Origin: Arctopsyche grandis
Taxonomy: Eukaryota > Arthropoda > Insecta > Trichoptera > Hydropsychidae
Length of the DNA stretch: 64,000 nt
Reading direction: 5' to 3'
Assembly (NCBI RefSeq): GCF_051622035.1
Contig: NC_135365.1
Location: forward strand, 23,932,001 to 23,996,000
Shown one piece after another: positions 44,687 to 59,044 of the stretch. Within the stretch, counting starts at the first letter, position 1. Each line of letters starts with the position of its first letter. Position numbers and translations under genes: made by a program. The notes under the pieces were generated by a model. It was not told the origin of the DNA, did not search any database, and was given only the letters and a program-made list of their open reading frames with translations.

Positions 44687-45939
44687 GCGAAATAATAGAA
44701 TAACGAAGTGTTTGAACGACGACAGTTGATGTCAAATTAGTTGTAAGTTCAAAGTACGTATACAAGTAATTAACAATAATGTTCTGTACAAAAAAGTGGT
44801 ATGAATACATTTTCAATGATTTTTGTATACTACTGACAAAACATTCCCAATAGACGAGACAAAAATTGTTTCGATCGTAGGCAGCTGTTTTCGCTACGGA
44901 AAGTAGATTCACACATATCACAATAATTCGTTGAAGCTTCCGCGTTTGGCCGTTGAAATATTTATACCATATGCAATTCCAAATTTTGACGTACTGCACA
45001 ACAGTATTTATTTTGCAACACTGAATTTGCTATATTTAATTAATATATATATATAATATTTTATATAAACGCTATTTCTAATTCCACTACTATTTAGCCA
45101 TTATTAGATTGAAATAGATTAAGGGCCATTTACAACTGAAATACATGCATGCATGCAATAGATTGCCAAAAGTGTATTAAGTGACGGTTACTCTCGGCCG
45201 TTTTTAATATGCACCGTTTGATAGTTTTAAAACTTCGATAGTAGTGCTTCTTAAATTGTCTAGACAGTTCAATTGATCTCGACAATCCATTCATACACTG
45301 TTATTTTTTACAAATTGTATTTCCGTTGTGAACTTTATATATGTATGTATGTTTTAATGTATTTATTTAATGTGCAATTAATTCATTATTATTATATGTT
45401 TTATGTAAATATATTATGGAAATGTTACATTAATACAATTGTTTTACCAAATTTGCATTCTGTTGTTTGCATTTGTACCTTACCTTACACATAATTCCAC
45501 TAGGGGAGCTGTCAGTCAAACGGTAGCCATTTTGAAATTTGAAACAACCTTAAAGGGCGGCGAACGCAAAAATGCGTCTTAAGAGGCCTGTAAACGAGTA
45601 ACAATGTATTGCTGATTATATTGCGACAATATGTTCATGTAGCCATGCCTTTGAGCAGTATAACTGTGTTGCTGAGTATCGTTCAAAAGTACATGGCAAT
45701 ATATGATTATTTTCTGCTCTTTCACAGACACAACACGAGATGCTGAATATGAACATGTTTTGTTTCGTTCAAATTTCAAAATGAATAATATTAATCGGTC
45801 AAAATGAAAAAAAAAGTTTAAAAGTTTACGTATATATGCCAAGAGTGAACAAAAGCCTTATTTACATTTTATTATTTTGTAAAATTACTTATGCGCAGCC
45901 ACCAGGACTTCATTACTTGTGATGCCCGAACACACAATA
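44687..45939. other. Probable MON2 3'UTR, then spacer
   Basis: AT-rich sequence after the MON2 stop. I did not find a clear AATAAA near the stop, so the transcript end cannot be placed. No repeat family of the window is recognised until the SINE at 45940. Confidence 0.4.
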
Positions 45940-46199
45940 AGTATGGCTCAGTGTTTGCGTTAATGTTTAGCACCGAGAGGTTACCGGATTCGATCCTATA
46001 CTAATCTTTAATGCTGCTGGTCAGACTTGGATATTTGTGACTCCGAGTCGATCGTTTCCTATCAGAGTTTGCCAATTTAGTCAGCCTCTCGAAATACAGC
46101 GATTTATATATTAAAAAATGCTGCAATGTTTCTAATTAAGTGTATAGGATGGCGCATTAGGGTTTACTTGTTAGGCCTTCCTGGTATATATCTATAATA
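45940..46199 (+). mobile_element. SINE type 1 with internal deletion
   Basis: Head with GTATGGCTCAGTGTTTGCGT and GGATTCGATCCTATACTAA, core with GATCGTTTCCTATCAGAG, then a jump to the 3' end: GGATGGCGCATTAGGGTTTA, CTTGTTAGGCCTTCCTGG and GTATATATCTATAATAA. It lies between the convergent MON2 and Pur-alpha genes. Confidence 0.88.
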
Positions 46200-46208
46200 A
46201 GAGGTTAA

Positions 46209-46423
46209 CGGACTACTAGTCATATGTGAACCAGTCACAGGACAACCGGTCGCTCTAGATCGGTCACACGTGATCACCCGTCACACTAAAACTGGTCACA
46301 CCCTAAAATCGGTCAATCAGTTTTTTTCTCGTGACCAATTTTAGTGTGACGGGTGATCACGTGTGACCGATCTAGAGCGACCAGTTGTCCTGTGACTGAT
46401 TCACATTTGACTAGTAATCACCG
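46209..46423. mobile_element. Foldback MITE, ~85-bp inverted arms
   Basis: The left arm runs from CGGACTACTAGTCATATGTG through CAGTCACAGGACAACCGGTC and GATCGGTCACACGTGATCAC. The right arm is its near-perfect complement, ending TGACTAGTAATCACCG. The loop is about 40 bp. A target duplication was not established. Confidence 0.8.
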
Positions 46424-46699
46424 AACCATAATAAGAAAGTGTAAACGCAGAATTTGAGTTATCACAAAACGGCAAATGATTTATATATTGTCTTATTTAC
46501 GACTCCGATTCCGTTTGAAATGCTCCGACTCCACAGCCCTGCTTTTATATATCTACTCCAATTTAATGAAAAAATTTATCAACTGAAGTTCTCATCGGGT
46601 AACTCTGTAGTCATGATCTTACACGAGCACCTGTTGAATGGAAAGAAATGGATCGAGATCAACATCTGGTGGTACGGAAAGTGAATAAAAATAAAAAAC

Positions 46700-49600
46700 A
46701 TTAAATAAAACACTTTTTTCGTTTATTCATCATGTATCATCATAAAATCGTCCACATGGTGGTGACACTTCGCCAACACAAAAACCAACGCATGTTTTTC
46801 CCAGTACAAAATAATTCCAATCAGCACAAAAACCTCACAGTGTGAAACATTTTTGAAGTTTGATTACAAATCGTTACATAAGAGAGTGTATGGGTGTGTG
46901 TGTGTGTGTATGTGTGTCATGTCTGCGGGGGTGTATGTGTTAATTTTAAGTGTTAAGGTTTTTCTTTACTTTAAACATTTTTGCGATTTGAATTGACACA
47001 GATTAATAATAATAATTAATAATATACATAACATTCACATCGTCAACACAATATGACAACGCCCGTCAGCCAAATGTATCTATCGACAATATCAATGGAA
47101 ATGTTAATTTACCGTTATTATCATTCTATGGTCGTTTATTTCGTTCAAACATAAAAAAAAAACAATTGAGCTTACAATTATTAAAGAGATGATTATATAA
47201 GCTGTTTGTTTAAATTTTTTTTTTCAATTGCATGCTGTTTTTTTTATTTTTCATATGATTTTCAAATCTATGTATATAATATGTACGTACCGACGAACGC
47301 AAAAATGTTGCAGTATTTAATTTAATATAATAATCTATATAACAAACATACAGTGAAATTTTTTTTATTTTATTAAGTGTTCGAATTGGATTAATTAAAC
47401 GGTGAATTACTATAAAAACATGAGGGAACGGGACGGGGAGGGGGGGATCGATATACTTTCCCTACACGAATGCTCAATCTTTTTCTATGATAATTTTAAT
47501 GCATAACCGGAAATTCAGATCTATTAGTCGACCAATGGTGGCGCCTATTCAAGAGACTGTCAGGACGACCGGACATTTAAATTTTAATTTAAAAAAATAT
47601 CTACTATTCATAATATTAATTTAACGTCATCTAAGACCAATAATAATAATTAATATAATAATAATAGTAACCATAAGAGGGTAAAAGTTATTCAATAGAA
47701 AAATAATTATGAAATTCCCTTCTCACGAGCACAACACCAAGATATATATATTCAACTTTTCTCACTTTCCTACACTTATAAAAATGATTGAAATTCAAAG
47801 AAGATCTCTACTTTCCATTACTCGTTTCTATCCATTCCGAATGATATTTTCTTAATTGAAACTCAATGATTATGTTCAGATACAGAAGGCTTCACACAAT
47901 ATAAAAAAGAGACAATTGACAAAAGTTAAAAAAAATGTAACGCGGGACTCCTCTTCGAGTCCTCGGCGTGAGCGCCTTCACATTGATAGCATACGATTAC
48001 AAAACAAAACAGAAATAAGCAAACATCGACACGTGTCCATCACATCCACGTGTCCCTGTCGTAGATTATACACAATACAAATGAGAAACATATATTCATT
48101 ATCCTTTGTCTGCGTCCCGGCTGCGATCCCCGAGGAGCGCACTGCGTACTTTTTATCACACAAGTTAGCAACAACCTCACCGATGACAAACCAAGACTGT
48201 TTCATCCACAACACATCATACACCCTAACCCAAAACGAAGCACGCAGCACGCTCACTGCGAGCATCCGCACGACCCGCAAACGCAAAAGGCTCACACAAA
48301 AATAATTTAGAATAATAGTAAAATAAATAAATTCTACATCCCGTCATATGGGCTGTGATATTAAGTTCAACACTTTAACGCTACATAGTCAAAAAAAATA
48401 ATAATATAAATCGTGACAAGGAGCCATGCTTTAATCGTCCTCGTTACATCGGAGTCACACACCGAATAGATCACAAAAATACTTTATAAAATCTCTTTTC
48501 AATGCCTAAAAAGATAAAAACTCTCTTTGATCAAATTTTAGTTATCATATCATATTTTATTTCATTTCAATCATTTGTTCAACGTTACTTTTTTTGTCAT
48601 TATGGACTAGCTAATAATTTGGTTCTTCGATGATCGACGCGTCAACGCCTCGATGCACCGATGGCATTTATTCAAATGGCAATAATAATACATACACTGT
48701 GATAGAATGGCTTCCCGTCATGCATTAAATGCAAGTTCCGACAAAAATATACAATATTTTAATAACTTTTATTATAAATATACATGTTAGATATATATAT
48801 TTTCATTAATTTTTTTTATATTTGGCTCTGACTTGACGGATAATTGAATGAGAAAAATAAACTATACCTAACTGACAAGCTGCGCTCGAAGCGCTCCAAC
48901 TTAAACCTAACATATCACATCGTAGTACGCTTAGCATTTCTCACTTCAAGCATAGATAGCTAGCATCACTTTCCACATCACCAACACCTGTGCCGACCCT
49001 CGTCTACCCTCAACATATTATGCATACAAAGACAAATACTCAAAATTATTGCTAGTTGATTTAAAATGAGACAACCGTAAGTTGTCTATAAGTTAAAATG
49101 ACATAACCATAAGATTTCAAAAGTTTATTAAAAATTTATTCGAAATTAGATCGGTAGACGAGAGCGTCTCGCTTGCACATTGCAATAAGGATTTTATATT
49201 GCAAATTACTTATAGCCAACACCGAATATAATCGACTCCGATTATAAATAAACCTTCTTCACCATCATCAATTTACAACATTTTATATTTACGCCAACAG
49301 TTGAAAATTAAAAATGTAAATATATATTATATCATGTCAACAATTACACATAAATGAAGTAAAAATATTTCTCTTTCAATTTAGTCTTAAGTACAATAAA
49401 TAAATTTAAAATTTTTTCTTTAATTTTCAATAACAAAAAAACAAAATTTATACAATTATTAAAAGTGATGGTGAAGACTATTAATAACACCATTCTTATG
49501 CATTTTCCATTTTTTTTTTTTTTATATACAATCTAGCTCCTTCAACATTTGATAAATACAACACTTCAATTCTCTCTCCTTGCTCCATTAGATTTTAACT

Positions 49601-52600
49601 CCCTTACCAATTTGAAACATCTTAATCGTACATTGCGTACCAAAACAATTGCAAAAATTTCACAAAAACCATTACGAGACGTGGTCGTAACGTTTAACAT
49701 TTAAGAAAATACATATACATATGTATAAATAGAGACATTGAAAAAATATATAATAATTTGAATACGCGCTGACAACTTCCATACAAATAGAATGTACGTA
49801 CGAACAGAACTTCTAAAGCAATACGTACAAAATTAAGCATGCATTATTACTTTTATAAGACAGACAATGCCAAAAATACGAAAAGAAAAACATACAAATA
49901 TTCCCTCACATCGACAATTCTCATATCCCTAGTCTGTCACGATTTATTACGACCATACTACATTTAGGAAGAACAAATAATAATTGAAACGATGACACAA
50001 TTTTCCTCTTTATAAATGGACAAAAAAAAAAAACTAACGCAAAGTCAAACTGTGATGTAAATGTGTTATTCGGTAGACAGTTTATGGCCACGACAGACAA
50101 ATGTAAACTTGTTCTGATTAGTATAACAAACACACTGTTATTCACCTCTAGTTGTTTTAAGCCTAACATTTTTTTTGTTTTACTTTAAATTCCTGATTCT
50201 TTACTTCAATGACAATAGAACTAAAAACTAGCTTACACATTAATAATACGACTATTTTACACTTTTACACGATTTTTTTTTTGTAAATTTTTCACACGTC
50301 AAAGCCCACCACGCCCACTCCACAGTCCGTCATCAGTAGAATTACAACAGCTGTTGTAATTTAACACCCGACACTGTCACCGTCATGTAAGAAGCTGCTT
50401 CGCCGACACCGGCCAGTACGATCCCGTGTACACGGTACGAGAACGCGCGGTGCGATTTTTACAAAAAAGAACCACAGCGCGCGTCACATGTCATTATTAT
50501 TACAAAGCAAGCCTTTTAAATTTCAAATTCTCTTGAATCCAATGTCGTCAACGTCCCCCCATTTGCACGAACGGATCGAAATTATTCCACCGCGAACCGA
50601 ACTCCAACTTTAAAATACATTACATACAATATATACGACGACAGACGCTACCAATTCCACATACATAGATTATACAGAGCGTTACACAAAATCGGAAATC
50701 GGTCGCATGCGATCCTAGAGACGTAATATGCAAAGTGAGGAGTTACTTATGTACATCAATTTAATCATCGATGAATCGTCTTTGGTGCAAAACGCAACTC
50801 TAGCGTCAAAGAGTCACTATTATTATTGATGATGATCCACCATTATTATAATATATATATATATATATAAAGTCCACATACATATATTATTATTTTAAAA
50901 CAAAATTGAACACCAATTCTTGTAAATACATACATATATAGAGACCATTTGTAAATAGATACTAATTTTCAGTAATTGAATCCACAATAGAAAATCAACT
51001 ATGTACGTCATCTACGAGTACATTTGAAGAAACAACCCAAAATGGAGTGATTGTGATAGTCTCCAATCAAGCAAATTTAAAACAACGCACTTTGTGTAAA
51101 AGAAAAAAAGCAATCGATTTATTTATATTGTAGACTTTACGCAAATTTAAATCATGAACTAGCGAATACAATTACACTGGGTTGAAACAACTTCAACATT
51201 GGGTCAATGAAACTTTTGTGTCCTTATCAAACGACGCACACGCTACTACATATCACATTGAAATATACTATTACTTGTATCTGACTGAATGGCGACGACG
51301 ACTACTCTTAGGTGTAATTCTCAGAAAAACTTAATTGTGTGACACATACCAACTGCGAAGTGTCCGAAACTGATTTCAAAAGTCAAACATCCTTTCAACG
51401 GCAACGTACGTACATCCAGAGCTAGCGGATTTGAACTCGCCGCTTTTCAAACAACTCGATTGCTTTCCAAATATGTATATACGTATATATTTCAAAGAAC
51501 CACTAAAACAATTCAACACAATTTAAATTTTCATTTCTATCTTTAAAAATCTTTTAATATACTCATGATGGACGGCCAGAATTATACGTCAAAACAACTG
51601 GAATAGGCGTTTAATATTTTTCGGCTTTTAGAATTATTGTGAAATTTATCTATGCATATACACGATACACAATCCAATAACTCTGGATGTATGGATATAT
51701 CACCGAAATTTAAAATAAACGGAGAGCTGCACAACGAGTGAGTCATTACGATGAATGTATATATATATAATACATATATGCTAGCAACCAAAATATTTCG
51801 GTATAAAATGTTATATTGCATGGATATATGTACATAAACTAGCATCTAAAAAAATAATTAATACAATTCAAAGAATTATGTAATGTGAATATTTCACATG
51901 TTGACGCGTCGAATATACGGAACGGATCAAATTGCATTAATTTTTTTTAAAACAACACATACACTTATCCACGCCATATAACTATTTTCAGAATCGCATA
52001 TAACACCGTTTAAATATTTAATTTCGACTCATAATATCAATGAATAATAAAAGTAGAACCGTAATAATTTTAGACTCTATGCACAGAGTAATTAGTAAAT
52101 AGAGTGTAGAAATTATCAATTACATCTTCAATTATAAATTCACTTTTTTTGTTACTTTTAAAACCCTACTAGAAACTATTTTTATTTCACTATTTTTTTT
52201 TCATAATTATTAATATATAATGCAATATACATATAACTTTAGAATGATATATAAATTGAATCTGGTACTATTTATTTATTTATAATAATAGTAGTAAGGC
52301 AGCGATGGGATTGGACTCGGACAAGACTTAAAAATACTGAAAGAAAAAAATATATGTACACAGCATATTTACCGTCATTTTATCAATAAGTCGAAAATCA
52401 TTAAATTGTATCAAATAATTCATGAAGCCTACCACATACTAAATACATTAACAATACAGTCAAAAGTTCCTTTTTTTTTTTTTAATAAACAAAACACAAA
52501 AAATACATCAAAAATGACAGTAAATACGGTATATATAGTTTTATATACTGCACGGGTGTGTGTGTGTGAACCATGGAGTAAATAATCCGACGAAAAAACA

Positions 52601-55600
52601 AAACAATAAACTAAGAGAGCTGCATAATTTTATCACAGAAAGGCAGAAAGTATCTACGCTCTTAAAACGGGTCATCAATTCGTGTACTGTCACGCCAAGC
52701 ACATTGTATGCGACGATTAAACGGTCAATTGTTGACTCCTCGTCGACAATTATTCGTTACAAATCAATACACATGATGATCGTGCGCGCAAGTGTCTCTA
52801 ATATAAGCTGCTACAATGTGCGATTGGCTTCGTTAAAGTAACATAAATTCAAAACGGAAGATGGCGTCTTCGCAAACTCGAACTTTAACAACTACTGGCT
52901 TTACTCCTCTCGCGGTGAACTAAACTACGGGGGCGATAGGCAAAGATTGAATCTGTTTGACTAACAACGAGAACTACATTGGATGAAGATCAACCTGACG
53001 ATGATGATGAAGATCAAACTGAAGGAGAGAGGAGGACGGGGAATTGTTTAGATGAGACGCCATCATACGAACACTTGTGTAATGAAACAGGCTATTCTAT
53101 GTCCGTGCTTAGATCTCAAACCATGCACTACATAAGTCACACATTTGTACTCGACTATGGTTTATACATAAACGTATAAATTCATATATATATATATTTC
53201 ATACAATATCAATAAAAACAAAGATTCATGAATGGAAACACAACAACCAAAATATGTAATATAAATTGCTTTTTAGTGCTCATCGAAGACCGTATACAAA
53301 ATTAAACTAAAATATATCAACAAAAACAAAAAAAAATACATCCAATTCGTATTGCTAATTTTAAACATTGATAATATGAAATGCCAATGATTTTCGAGTG
53401 TATTGTATGGTTGAAATATAAAAAAATTTAAAACATCCGAGACGCAGGTCGTTGACGAGCATACGGTCTACGTGAGTCACTTATCATCATTATACGAGCG
53501 ATGCTTGTCATACTCAAAATTATTAATTTGCAGCTTATATGTATATAATACAATAAAAACAAAGAATAAATACAGGAGGGGAGGGAGGAGGAGGTGGGGG
53601 GGGGCACCCTGTAGCGAGTGTCGATATAAAAAAAATATAAAACTGAAAACGACCTGAGTCCACCCGCATCGCTGACACCTTTGGAAAACCATAATTATAA
53701 TAACAAAAAAATATTAAATCCACATTCATAGCTGACACAATAAAAATAACACCCATTTAAAAAACACTCTATATCCAAATACAAATATGTATACGTAATA
53801 AACACATACGTAAACTTGTGTACATACATATATATGTATATATATGTATATTTATAATGACGTGTACTTTTGTCGTGTGTTTCGACACATCGGCATGTGT
53901 TTAAAAATATGTTACAATATTTACGTTTAAGGAACAGCAGTCAACCCTCAGTTAGTGTTAATATAATTAATAATTCTTTAGTTAGCGTTAATCATTAAAT
54001 AACCAGGGGAAAAAAAACCGAATCATACGTACATACGTACGTACGAACGATCGTTAGTGATGATAATAGTGCATTATTTATAATAAAACCTATGCAAAAT
54101 TACTTATGTGAATTATATAGATTTAAAAATACATAATTTGGCAGTGTTGCATTAATCTAAACATTGGGTTTTCAATTTAAAACAAACTTTAACGACAAAA
54201 TATCAAAAAAAAAACAAAAAGATTTAGACAATTTTAGAAATTATCTCACAATTTTCATATACATATATATATATGTATTGGTATTCATTCGTTTCGTTTT
54301 AACTCGTTGAAGGCTGACTGCGGAAAAAACTGTTCAAATACAAATTATTTATACAATCACTGTACAAAAATCAATGGAAAAATAATAGGAAATGATAATA
54401 AACGTATTATTATCAATATATTATATATATATTTAAATGTCAACAACACTATATAAAAGGGGACAACTATTAACTTTGCAAGTGTGTTTATACATACATA
54501 CATATATATGAAGTCGTCGTTCATTATTCTTTTTTTTTTTTAATATTTAAAATTAACATTACTATTATTTAAACATTAAAATTTTGCTTGAATAGTTTGT
54601 ATTTAATTTGTATCGTAAGTTGGCATGTACTTGTGGGTTTTTAAAATATTGCAGTTTCAATTTGAAGCCACTGGTTAATTGAACGAAAATTGTTTTGATA
54701 CATTTCAGTTGCACTCTTACAAAAAAAAAATGCACCCGAAAGGAAGATATCTCTCATACGAGAGAGACCGACCGCTCTCATACGTCGTACGCGTCCTCAA
54801 AACATTTATTTACTTCTTATTAACTTATCAATTATGAACTAATAAAAAAAGCCACTATCTCTGGAACATTCCACAGCTAAAAATAAAAACCGAAAAAAAA
54901 GCGTAACCTAAATCCAAGCGCAAACTAAGATACACTTTTTGCATATTTGTAAATATATATATATATCGGTTTACGGGAAGAGCGCTGATGAAAAGAACGT
55001 CAACCGAGTGAGAGCCGATCGAAAAATGGAATGAACAGACGGCATCGTAGCGAAAACACTTCACCGATAAACAACAAAAAAAAAAAAAAAAACAGATCGG
55101 TCTATGAATGAACATACCGAAAAGATGCAAAACGTGTGTGTATGTATATGTGTGAACAAAATATGTATACGAGGTATCGGCAGAGCTACACGTCATTAAT
55201 CTCGGGATCGACGAAATCAAATACATACACAGCGAAGGTTATCCTCAAATATGAAAAAAAAAAAAAAAAACTAGACTCGAAAGATCTCAAGTTAAGCGGA
55301 GAGAATACAAATATATGCCATACATATGTATGCAGCTTGCGTACAAAAAGCTTTAGGGGCAACGCGTTCATTTCAAGCATCACCTTAAATAACTTAATCA
55401 TATAATAGGTACGCAATACTTAATTACGCAAATTAATTAAATATGATAATCAATACGTGAATAACTTATAATATAAATAAAGACAAAAAAAATTAATAAT
55501 AATAATAATAACAACAATTAGTAAGTTGGTGAGACTTACGGGGTTGAATTGTGAGAAACATTAAAGACTTTCCTAAATGTTACATAAACACACATACATA

Positions 55601-56379
55601 CATACGTACGTATGTATGTTTATAAATATGATATTATATAAATTAAAACAAAGCAATGTGATCTTGTCATAAATGTGTACACAAATATGTTGTACTACTA
55701 CAGTGAGACGAATATTTAAAATACAGAGATATCACGTTAAGCGGCTATGAGCAAATGGTGAAAATATACTTATCAAAAGAACGAGAAAACGAAAACAAAC
55801 AAACAAAAAAAAAAGGGAAAATATGCCAAATGCAGAATTCAAAAAAAAAAAAAAATACATATAATATAGATATATGACAGTCCCCCTTCTATAAAACACG
55901 TATAAATTTTTAATAAAAATGAATCGTTTGACCGCCACTTAAATTCAATTAAATCACAAGATTTATTCGGAGATCTATCAAAATGCACCTTCTTAACCCC
56001 CCAAAAATACTACAACAGCAAAGTATCGACAACGATTGGTGACAATTCATTATTATTTTTACGTTGTACTTGAATTAAAATTATTATTTTGGTTTTTTCG
56101 ATCGTTCTTTTCAAAATTGATTGTACACGTATGTGTATTAGATTTACACACATGATTTTTTAATAAAAACATATCCATAATAATACCACATATACTTTTT
56201 TCACTTAGTTGCGGGGCCAGAAACACATTTGTGCATACAAATACATATGAAAACTTAATTGTTTTGGGTTAATAGAATTCCTTTTTTTTTTTTTACATAA
56301 TTTTGTTATTTCAGCTTACAGCCCTTAGATGTTTGTAGAACACTCAGATTGAATCCAGTTTGACCATTTATTTCTCTTT
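46700..56379 (-). other. Pur-alpha: Probable long 3'UTR exon of Pur-alpha
   Basis: On the minus strand, TTGTGTTTCAG at the 56380 boundary is a good splice acceptor. The distal end has AATAAA (46727-46722) followed by a T/GT-rich stretch, consistent with cleavage near 46700. Between these points I see none of the SINE, LTR or MITE families that crowd the rest of the window. The region has only AT-rich sequence, TACATA microsatellites and A/T homopolymers. If spliced directly to 59187, translation would end KEK-stop within this exon. This is inference; internal introns or earlier poly(A) sites may exist. Confidence 0.5.
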
Positions 56380-56678
56380 CTGAAACACAAATATTACAAA
56401 GATATTAACTAACGATCGTTAAACAGCACTAATTATTAAACAGAATTCTTACACAAAGGTGACACGTCCATAATAGCTATTTATTTTAATATAACACATT
56501 GGCTTTTCAAAATGACCTATTGATTTTCATATTTTAAATGTAATTCGACGTTTAAATGATTTTTTATGATTGCTATAGTGCAGTCTCGACAGCTATCTAT
56601 ACACTTTTTTGAAATTATTGTATTTTTGCAACCAAATCATTTGATAAAATATTTATCAAGCATACATATATAATTTTA

Positions 56679-56948
56679 TCTATATATATATAAAATTGAA
56701 TGTCTGTCTTTGTGTCTCGTATAGGCTCCTAAACGACTGCACCGATTACGATGGAACTTTCAGGATTTGTTGTATGAATGTACAGGAAGATTACTGTCAA
56801 AAAAAATCGCCCGAAAACGGGAAAATCGGGAATGTGTCATTGCAACGCAATAATTTCAAATGTGTTCGCTGGCTGCGTTTTTCCGACAAGTGGGAACGGG
56901 AATTGCATTCGTTATTGTGGCATTGCAACGCATGCCGGGTTCAGCTAG
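56679..56948 (+). mobile_element. Helitron-like short element
   Basis: Starts TCTATATATATATAAAATTG, contains TGTCTGTCTTTGTGTCTCG and GGCTCCTAAACGACTGCACC, and ends GCCGGGTTCAGCTAG. TC at the 5' end and CTAG at the 3' end are Helitron hallmarks, and this wording is common in insect non-autonomous Helitrons. The 3' flanking base is A rather than the expected T. Length 270 bp. A reverse 5' fragment lies at 9913-10033. Confidence 0.75.
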
Positions 56949-57895
56949 ATTTTTATAAACAATAATATTCTATTTTTGAATATACATTTGTTCATATTAA
57001 ACAAAATTAAAGAAATTTGTAAATTCCTAAAATATAAAATATATTTGTTTGAATTTTTTTTTCTTTGTTCATTTATGTATATAAATTATTTTTAATTTTT
57101 TTAGAAATAATCAAAATATTTACTTATAATAAATCTGAAATATTATTTCACTATTCGTTTATGTAAAAGTCATTATCTAATATAAAAACTAATTTTATAA
57201 AAAAAATATTTTTTAATTTTAGTAAAACAACTTTTTGAAGTCAAATCTGGCCTGGTATTAAAAAAAATAATGGTACGAACACACTCAAAAAGTGCGGCAC
57301 GGAAAGCGTTCGTAGACTCCATCTTATTATTTCGAAAAGTTTCTCCTACATTTCTTCAAATATGAGTAACACCGTTATCAATCACTGTCAAATGGGTCCC
57401 CTTTGCAACATCAACTCTCGTTAAATGACCTCTCCATTTCTATACTTGTCGGCTTGGTACTAGGAGTATATTAAAAATGTTGAATTAATTGAAATGAAGT
57501 AAATAAATAATATATACATACATACATACATATGCATGTAGCTATAATAAACATAAAACTATTATAATTATTCAAAATTAATGACAAATTATATTCAAGT
57601 ATAGAAACAGAGAGTTCATTTAACGAGAATTGGTGAAACCAAGCCCACCACTGTCAAACATATGTCAATACAAAGATAAAATATCAACGAAAACACTCAA
57701 AGGGGTGAAGTTTGAGAAGGGACGCGACGGCACAGACTTGGCGTACCATTTTTTTTCTCAAATTATATATAAAAAAACCACGTGCCCCATACCTCTGTGT
57801 ATATTAACCCCCCCATACCAATATGAATATTCCTGATGGAATATAAAATGATAAAATAAAAACAAAACTGTTTTCGTAACCCAGTTTTACAAAAT
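56949..57895. other. AT-rich intron sequence, nothing recognised
   Basis: It would be Pur-alpha intron sequence if the long terminal exon is real. No ORF or repeat recognised. Confidence 0.35.
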
Positions 57896-58235
57896 TGTAA
57901 CGTGGGAACATGGGAGAGTATCCACTGTCTAAGTGCATTCGTGGGGGAACAATAGAGAACCCATATTAATCTAACGGGGCTCAGTAAGTGCCTGAACAAA
58001 GGATACGCTGGGGTTCTCACAGAATGGGGCGATTGCGGGTAGACCTACGTGCCTAGATAATAGACACGCCAACAGATCGGGGATTCTACGCTGGGCAACT
58101 TGTCCTTTATAAGGAGGCACACACTGTAGATTAGTTTATTCTGGGGTGAGCGGTGGTTACGTGTGGACCTGAATAGTTGAACAGTGAAGCGACTTTGGCC
58201 TTTCATTTGGATCATGAACCCACCCCTACGCAACA
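57896..58235 (+). mobile_element. LTR-like copy 1 (same 3' terminus as the solo LTRs)
   Basis: Begins TGTAACGTGGGAACATGGG, contains a TCCTTTATAAGGAGG TATA-like box, and ends CCCACCCCTACGCAACA. Flanking bases (AAAT left, ATAT right) do not form a clean duplication. It is divergent from 19805-20216 but shares the ending and the GCGACTTTGGCCTTTCATTT segment. Confidence 0.65.
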
Positions 58236-58329
58236 ATATGCTAAGATCCGAAAAGAAGTTTTGAAATACTCTGGGTAAAACCTAGAGCTGTTCGTGTAGT
58301 TTAAAAGTTTGTTAACCTGCGATGTCTCA

Positions 58330-58849
58330 ATGAGAGAGAGAGAGTATCCACTGTCTAAGTGCATTCGTAGGTGAACAATAGAGACCTCGCATTAGGTACT
58401 TACTGAGACTAAGTAAGTACCCGAACAAAGGATACGCCAGAATTATCATACACCTGGGCGAGTGCGAGCGACTCGCCACGGTGGACTAAGTGCCTAGACA
58501 ATAGATAGATCAGGGAAGCTATCCTGTCAAATTTTGGACCGGCCCTACCGCACTGCAAGGTCTGCTACCCCCCAAGTTCCGCCACTGTATCCCGTGCAAC
58601 TTGTCCTTTATAAGAAGGAATTCCCGCTGGATACGCCGGAATTCTCATAGACCTGGGCGAGTGCGTGCGAAAACAATAGACCTTTACGTGCAATACATAC
58701 ATAAATGGATCGGGGAAGCTATACTGGGCAACTTGTCCTTTATAAGGATTAACACACGGTAAATATAATAGATCATTCTGGAGTGAACTTACTCTGAAGC
58801 GACTTTAGCCTTTCATTTGGATCCTGAACCCACCCCTACGCAACAATAT
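58330..58849 (+). mobile_element. LTR-like copy 2, adjacent direct copy
   Basis: Shares with copy 1 the AGTATCCACTGTCTAAGTGC segment, the CTTGTCCTTTATAAG box (present twice here) and the CCCACCCCTACGCAACA end. It is longer (about 520 bp) through internal duplication. Both copies are followed by ATAT. Only about 95 bp separates them, so it may be an element with its interior lost, or two insertions. Confidence 0.6.
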
Positions 58850-59044
58850 CATGGACAAATCACCTCATCATTCTGACAACACAATATGCGAACATTCATT
58901 CGACAAAATAACAATCAATGCATGAAAATTACGAGATTACATCATTCACGACCAACACTAAAATGATAATAATACAAATAGAGATGACAGTATTATCTCC
59001 CAGCTATAAACGTGCGTTTAATACAACTGGTGATATATACTCAC

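Noticed and set aside
47856..48305. 149-residue plus-strand ORF and its opposite-strand partner
   Set aside because: No recognisable domain. It lies antisense to the probable Pur-alpha 3'UTR and is low in complexity.
52560..52841. 93-residue plus-strand ORF
   Set aside because: No domain or splice context; inside the probable 3'UTR of the opposite strand.
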